Assembly: GCA_036008545.1 (NCBI GenBank)
Contig: DASYNM010000269.1
Location: 1-9,372 of the forward strand
From: Palsa-1400 sp036008545
GTDB lineage: Bacteria > Verrucomicrobiota > Verrucomicrobiia > Limisphaerales > Palsa-1400
Reading direction: 5' to 3'
DNA length: 9,372 nt
In this document: piece after piece, positions 6,439 through 9,372 of the stretch
Layout: each line of letters opens with the position of its first letter
How positions within the stretch are numbered: the stretch's first letter is position 1
The notes under the pieces: model-generated
Seen by the model: the letters and a program-made list of their open reading frames with translations, nothing else
What the model was told of the DNA's origin: nothing
The model's database searches: none
Position numbers and translations under genes: made by a program

Positions 6439-6630
6439 ATGAGTGCCGCCGAAGTCCTTGCCGAAATCAGAGCTCTGCCGGTCGACGAGCGCAATCGCGT
6501 GTTGGGCAATTTAGTGGCCGACGCTGAGTTGCGGGAAGACTTGCAGGATAGCATTACCATCGAGGCCCGACGGAATGAAGCGAGTCGCCCGCTGGCAGAT
6601 GTCTTGAACGATCTCGGCATCAAAACGTGA
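6439..6630 (+). CDS. Type II antitoxin-like protein (63 aa)
   Basis: Short acidic helical protein of the kind paired with RelE/ParE toxins. From the ATG at 6439 it reads MSAAEVLAEIRALPVDERNR, then contains LREDLQDSITIEARRNEASRPLADVLNDLGI. The helical N-terminal half and the I-E-x-R-R-x-E-x-S-R-P-x-x-x-V-L-x-D-L-G-I tail recall addiction-module antitoxins that I have met in Verrucomicrobiota and Cyanobacteria, though I cannot confirm by search. Its stop TGA overlaps the GTG start of a truncated toxin reading frame (GTGA, 6627-6630), the usual arrangement of such pairs. A TTG at 6424 would add five residues. The perfect palindrome just upstream may be its operator. Because the toxin is broken, the antitoxin may be a relic or may neutralise toxins encoded elsewhere. 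Confidence 0.72.
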   Translation: MSAAEVLAEIRALPVDERNRVLGNLVADAELREDLQDSITIEARRNEASRPLADVLNDLGIKT

Positions 6631-6704
6631 GCTTCCGCGTTGAAGTCCGACATTCCGCTGAAAAGGAACTCGGACGCCTCGCTTCCCAAGCCCTCAACGC
6701 ATAG
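6627..6704 (+). pseudogene. Truncated RelE/ParE-like toxin remnant (25 codons)
   Basis: Starting at the GTG that overlaps the antitoxin stop, the frame reads MSFRVEVRHSAEKELGRLAS followed by five residues and a TAG at 6702-6704. The pattern S-x-R-V-E-x-x-x-S-A-E-K-E-L-x-R-L is the typical first beta strand and helix of RelE/ParE toxins, normally about 90 residues long. The remaining two thirds, including the catalytic C-terminal strands, is missing; 19 nt later the O-methyltransferase gene begins, and no frame in between restores the toxin. A deletion is the simplest explanation. The match rests on pattern recognition of a short peptide. Confidence 0.65.
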
Positions 6705-6723
6705 ATAGCGTCATTAGAAAACA

Positions 6724-7410
6724 ATGCCTACTCGCGCCAAGCCCATTCTCAAATACACAGCCCTGAACGACCGGCTTTTCCGCTACATCTGCGCTTGCAG
6801 CGGCGGCCACCGCGACAGCGTGCTGGAGGCATTGCGCGCGGAGACGTCCGCCTTGGGCGAGATCGCGGAAATGCAAATCGGGCCGGACCAAGGCGCGTTT
6901 TTGACCATCCTGACGGCTGCGATCGGCGCGCGTTCGGCCATCGAGGTGGGCACCTTTACCGGTTACAGTTCGATTTGCATCGCTCGCGGTCTGCCGCCGA
7001 ATGGCCGGTTGCTCTGCCTGGATGTCAGCCGGGAATGGACCGACATCGCGCGCCGTTACTGGGCGCGGGCCAAGGTGGACGGAAAGATCGAACTGCGGCT
7101 GGGGCCCGCCATCGATAATTTGAAAAAAATCCCGGCCAGCCAGCGATTCGATCTCGCCTTCATTGACGCGCACAAACCGGAATATGAGGATTATTACGAA
7201 TTGGTCCTGGCCCACATGCGCGACAACGGACTAATCCTGTTCGACAACATGCTCTGGGGCGGGCGACTGGGTCGCAAAAGCGCTATTCGACACCCCAATG
7301 GCCGCGCCATCGACCGGTTAAACCGCAAATTGGCGCGCGACAAAAGGGTGGAATCGGTGTTGCTATCCATTGGCGATGGCGTGCGGATGTGCCGGGTGCT
7401 GGGGAGATAG
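6724..7410 (+). CDS. SAM-dependent O-methyltransferase (caffeoyl-CoA OMT family)
   Basis: Predicted cytosolic class I methyltransferase of 228 residues, the usual size of the family (Methyltransf_3). Visible motifs: AIEVGTFTGYSSICIARGLP (about residues 72-91), the glycine-rich S-adenosylmethionine loop with acidic Glu74; LLCLDVSREW (97-106) with Asp100, the ribose-binding acid; FDLAFIDAHKPEY (142-154) with a metal-binding Asp; and ILFDNMLWGG (171-180) with the Asp-Asn metal ligands. Family members use a divalent metal to methylate catechol-like hydroxyls; the substrate here is unknown. The ATG at 6724 gives the expected N-terminus; the Shine-Dalgarno is weak. It begins 19 nt after the broken toxin frame, so its expression may once have depended on the toxin-antitoxin promoter or on its own. 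Family call firm, substrate unassigned. Confidence 0.93.
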   Translation: MPTRAKPILKYTALNDRLFRYICACSGGHRDSVLEALRAETSALGEIAEMQIGPDQGAFLTILTAAIGARSAIEVGTFTGYSSICIARGLPPNGRLLCLDVSREWTDIARRYWARAKVDGKIELRLGPAIDNLKKIPASQRFDLAFIDAHKPEYEDYYELVLAHMRDNGLILFDNMLWGGRLGRKSAIRHPNGRAIDRLNRKLARDKRVESVLLSIGDGVRMCRVLGR

Positions 7411-7433
7411 AAAGGGCTTTGGTCGGGCATTGG

Positions 7434-7458
7434 CGCAGGTTACGTTTTCTCGCCTGCG
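7434..7458. repeat. Small inverted repeat CGCAGG...CCTGCG
   Basis: CGCAGG (7434-7439) and CCTGCG (7453-7458) are exact inverted copies around a 13-nt loop, in the short spacer before the lipoprotein gene. No T-run follows, so it is a poor intrinsic terminator. The half-site resembles the palindrome before the antitoxin gene. It may be a degenerate dispersed repeat. Confidence 0.4.
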
Positions 7459-7470
7459 ACTTACGTACTC

Positions 7471-8052
7471 ATGATGACAACTAAATCCGGGATAACGACC
7501 ATGGCGCTGGGCTTGGCCCTCCTGCTGTGCGGTTGCGCCTCGACCCACAGCGTGGTTGGCTCCGTCCATGCCTCCACTTACACATCCGAGCAGGGCGGAT
7601 TTTCCGTGCCTTTTCCGGTCAGCTCCGACGTCGGTGGCCGAATTCGAACCGATGACGCGAAGAGCGTGACCTTTTGCGACAATTGGGGCAGCCGCATCAC
7701 CTTTACCGGACTAGCTATTTTGGAGCATAGTTCCATGACGACGATGCTCGAAACACAAGGCCGAGAAAAGGCGCTGAGCGAATTTGCGCGACGCGAGTAC
7801 GGGGACATGAGCGCCATTCATTACCATGCCGATGTGCGTGAGGGCACGATTTCCTTTATTTATCTCAGGCCGAACTCTCCCAAGACGGCCGTGGCCATCT
7901 TCACTTATGGCCGCCGCCTTTATCTGGTCGAGACGGACATATTGCCGGGCGTGCAATTGCTGGCGCAAAACGACGAAGCGTCCCAGCGCGAACGGGAAAC
8001 TTGGCTGGAAGGCCGCGCCGTCGCACTGGCGCAAACGATGGAAGTCAACTAA
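7471..8052 (+). CDS. Putative lipoprotein of unknown function (193 aa)
   Basis: Predicted exported lipoprotein. The N-terminus has a short polar start, a hydrophobic stretch (MALGLALLL) and a lipobox-like LCGC, so cleavage would leave Cys22 to be acylated. The mature domain of about 170 residues is mixed alpha/beta in character: a strand-rich part (GGFSVPFPVSSDVGGRIRTDD, SVTFCDNWGSRITFTGLAIL), a helix (QGREKALSEFARREYGDM), more strands (GTISFIYLRPNSPKTAVAIFTYGRRLYLVETDI) and a C-terminal helix. I do not recognise a family. ATG codons at residues 1, 2 and 11 all leave a usable signal; no strong ribosome-binding site selects one. It is the first gene of a compact cluster with a GNAT acetyltransferase 10 nt downstream and a small membrane protein after that. 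Confidence 0.78.
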   Translation: MMTTKSGITTMALGLALLLCGCASTHSVVGSVHASTYTSEQGGFSVPFPVSSDVGGRIRTDDAKSVTFCDNWGSRITFTGLAILEHSSMTTMLETQGREKALSEFARREYGDMSAIHYHADVREGTISFIYLRPNSPKTAVAIFTYGRRLYLVETDILPGVQLLAQNDEASQRERETWLEGRAVALAQTMEVN

Positions 8053-8062
8053 ACCAACGTGC

Positions 8063-8497
8063 ATGACGTGGCGACTGGCAACCAAGCGCGACTGCCGGCT
8101 TCTGGCGGAACTTAATCACCAGCTTATCGTCGATGAAGGCCACCGCAACACGATGAACGTGGCGGACTTGGAAGCGCGCCTGAAAAACTGGCTGGACGAA
8201 GCGTACGAGGCGGCCTTGTTCGAGGACGGCGGCGAAGTGGCGGCTTACGCGCTCTATCGCGTCCAAACCGGGGAGATCTATCTGCGCCATTTTTTTGTCG
8301 TGCGTCATCGCCGGCGACAGGGCATCGGGCGCCAGGCGATGGCGTTGCTGCGCGGCCACATTTGGCCCAAAGCGGAGCGGCTGACTGTTTCCGTCCTGAC
8401 CCACAATCAAGCGGCGTTGGATTTTTGGCGGGCCATGGGCTACCGGGATTATTGCTTGACGATGGAAATAGTGTGTCAGCCCGGGGCGCACCAATAA
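8063..8497 (+). CDS. GNAT family N-acetyltransferase
   Basis: Predicted acetyl-CoA-dependent N-acetyltransferase of 144 residues, one full GNAT domain. The N-terminal strand and helix (WRLATKRDCRLLAELNHQLI) are typical. The core strand EIYLRHFFVVRHRRRQGIG carries the acetyl-CoA pyrophosphate loop, R-R-x-G-I-G (residues 84-89). Asn115 in THNQAALDFWRAMGY, and Tyr127 in the same stretch, are the usual helix-4 and active-site positions. The substrate cannot be read from sequence; small molecules, aminoglycosides and proteins are all used by this superfamily. The ATG at 8063 lies 10 nt after the lipoprotein stop and no Shine-Dalgarno is visible, suggesting coupled translation. The next gene starts 4 nt after its stop, so the three genes probably form one transcription unit. 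Confidence 0.9.
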   Translation: MTWRLATKRDCRLLAELNHQLIVDEGHRNTMNVADLEARLKNWLDEAYEAALFEDGGEVAAYALYRVQTGEIYLRHFFVVRHRRRQGIGRQAMALLRGHIWPKAERLTVSVLTHNQAALDFWRAMGYRDYCLTMEIVCQPGAHQ

Positions 8498-8501
8498 TTG
8501 T

Positions 8502-8777
8502 ATGCGTGATCTTGTTGACCCGCGCTGGATGAAGTTGAAGGCAGTGCTATTTTTGCTCCTCGGCTTCGGCTCGGCGGCGCTGCTGCTTATGGAGCGCCCC
8601 TCGTGGCGCGTCGCGCTCTGTCTGGCCATCGCGATCTGGTCGTTTTGCCGATTTTATTATTTCGCCTTCTACGTCATCGAGCACTATGTGGATCCGGGTT
8701 GGCGGTTTTCCGGACTCTGGTCCTTTACCCGCTATTTGTGCGCGCGTCGCTCGCGCGAGAAGACTGAAAAGAAATGA
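8502..8777 (+). CDS. Small conserved membrane protein (91 aa)
   Basis: Begins 4 nt after the GNAT stop codon. The protein has two hydrophobic segments, roughly residues 13-30 (KAVLFLLLGFGSAALLL) and 36-58 (RVALCLAIAIWSFCRFYYFAFYVI), an aromatic and partly acidic linker (EHYVDPGWRFSG), and a strongly basic tail (RYLCARRSREKTEKK) expected to face the cytoplasm. The DPRWMKLKAVLFLLLG opening looks like a conserved block I associate with Verrucomicrobiota. No function is known to me. The tight spacing makes the gene real with good likelihood. Its stop codon lies in one arm of a palindrome shared with the convergent gene. Confidence 0.75.
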   Translation: MRDLVDPRWMKLKAVLFLLLGFGSAALLLMERPSWRVALCLAIAIWSFCRFYYFAFYVIEHYVDPGWRFSGLWSFTRYLCARRSREKTEKK

Positions 8778-8789
8778 GCCGCGGGCTCA
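8775..8789 (-). terminator. Stop-codon palindrome, terminator for the right-edge gene
   Basis: TGAGCC (8775-8780) and GGCTCA (8784-8789) form a perfect 6-bp stem with a 3-nt GCG loop. The TGA of the plus-strand gene is the first half of the left arm, and the TGA of the minus-strand gene is the matching half of the right arm. Read on the minus strand, the stem is followed by TTTCTTTT, which fits an intrinsic terminator. Read on the plus strand no T-run follows, so it would serve mainly the minus-strand gene. Confidence 0.6.
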
Positions 8790-9372
8790 CGCCGCCTGCA
8801 GGTTCTTGCGCGGATCGGTGGCGCTGATGATGACGCTGACGGCGTTTTGGTTGAAGCCCTTGAACCCCCCGCGCCGCTGCAAATTTTCCAGATGGCTGCC
8901 TAGCGCGCCTTCGCGCAAAAACCGCTCCGCTTGCTCCGCCGTGATCTGCCCCGCTTTCCGCAACTTTTCCAACCGCTCCGGCGCCACCGGCCACCGCTCC
9001 CCTTCGGTAAAGGCCTGGCGCAGAAATTCGAAATTGGAGAACGGCTTCATGGTGCGCACGCCTTGCCGTTCCAATTGCGCCCGCAATTCCTCAAAATCAA
9101 AGCGCGCTTCCAAATGATGCATCCCCGCCCCCAGCATGCTTTCTCCGTGCAAGCCCACCCACAAACCAACCGTGCCCAACTCCACGGCGGGCAAAAGGCG
9201 CTGCGTGGAAAAATCAATTTCCGTCTCCTCCGGCCGCAGATCGACGTCGGCGAAAACGACAATGCCGGTGTTCGATTGTTCGGAAATCTGCGCGCCCCAG
9301 CCGGCCTCCGCGCCGGCGTAAAAGCGCTCGCGTTTGTCGAAACCGAGGCGTGTCAAGAATTCGACCGCATCG
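8787..9372 (-). CDS. Unidentified protein, C-terminal part (runs off the window)
   Basis: The minus-strand frame stays open to the right edge, so only the last 194 residues are visible and the start lies outside. The TTG near 9356 is unlikely to be the start, since the frame continues upstream as DAVEF. Visible blocks: AVEFLTRLGFDKRERFYAGAEAGWG (the first part reminiscent of VOC/glyoxalase-fold proteins), TGIVVFADVDLRPEETEIDF, VGLWVGLHGESMLGAGMHHLEARFDFEELRAQL, and a helical C-terminus (APERLEKLRKAGQITAEQAERFL) ending in NQNAVSVIISATDPRKN. No signal peptide or membrane segment is seen in this part. I do not recognise the family; the VOC hint is weak. The stop sits in the shared palindrome with the convergent small membrane protein gene, 9 nt apart. 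Confidence 0.7.
   Translation of the reverse strand, partial: DAVEFLTRLGFDKRERFYAGAEAGWGAQISEQSNTGIVVFADVDLRPEETEIDFSTQRLLPAVELGTVGLWVGLHGESMLGAGMHHLEARFDFEELRAQLERQGVRTMKPFSNFEFLRQAFTEGERWPVAPERLEKLRKAGQITAEQAERFLREGALGSHLENLQRRGGFKGFNQNAVSVIISATDPRKNLQAA

Noticed and set aside
6631..6723. A frameshifted but otherwise complete toxin gene
   Set aside because: Only 19 nt separate the TAG from the O-methyltransferase start and no frame continues toxin-like sequence, so the rest is missing rather than shifted.
9354..9356. TTG as the start of the right-edge gene
   Set aside because: The frame continues upstream to the window edge with plausible coding sequence (DAVEF), so the gene is partial.

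Overview
The window reads as ordinary chromosome from a moderately GC-rich Gram-negative bacterium, most likely a member of the Verrucomicrobiota (Pedosphaera/Limisphaera-like). That placement is an inference. It rests on the style of several small proteins (the 94-aa KRKKKKAAIMLGLG protein, the 91-aa 'DPRWMKLKAVLFLLLG' membrane protein), on the serine hydrolase with an extra C-terminal domain, on a HicB/RelB-style small antitoxin gene, and on tandem palindromic intergenic repeats of a kind I associate with these genomes. No rRNA, tRNA, CRISPR array or insertion sequence was seen.

Left block (1-1999, all minus strand): a 94-aa basic protein, uppS (undecaprenyl diphosphate synthase), cdsA (CDP-diacylglycerol synthase), and the first codons of a further gene that by position is probably dxr. 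The order uppS-cdsA-dxr is a classic cell-envelope and isoprenoid operon. It supplies the lipid carrier for peptidoglycan and the CDP-diacylglycerol for phospholipids. A divergent spacer (2000-2219) carrying a 10-bp-periodic inverted repeat separates it from mobA (plus strand), which attaches GMP to molybdopterin.

Middle block (2811-6323, minus strand): a Tat-exported serine beta-lactamase-family hydrolase, then an intergenic hairpin built from 6-bp repeats, then a B12-binding/radical SAM protein of the DUF4080 type, followed after 19 nt by a 64-aa two-helix membrane protein.

Right block (6439-8777, plus strand): a type II antitoxin gene whose RelE/ParE-like toxin partner is cut to 25 codons, an SAM-dependent O-methyltransferase, then a tight three-gene cluster (lipoprotein, GNAT acetyltransferase, small membrane protein). 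A convergent minus-strand gene of unknown function runs off the right edge. Its stop codon and that of the small membrane protein lie in opposite arms of one small palindrome that also looks like its terminator.

I do not see a large undescribed system. The points most worth a second look are the decayed toxin-antitoxin pair, the two tandem-repeat palindromes with different periods, and the uncharacterised lipoprotein/GNAT/membrane cluster.
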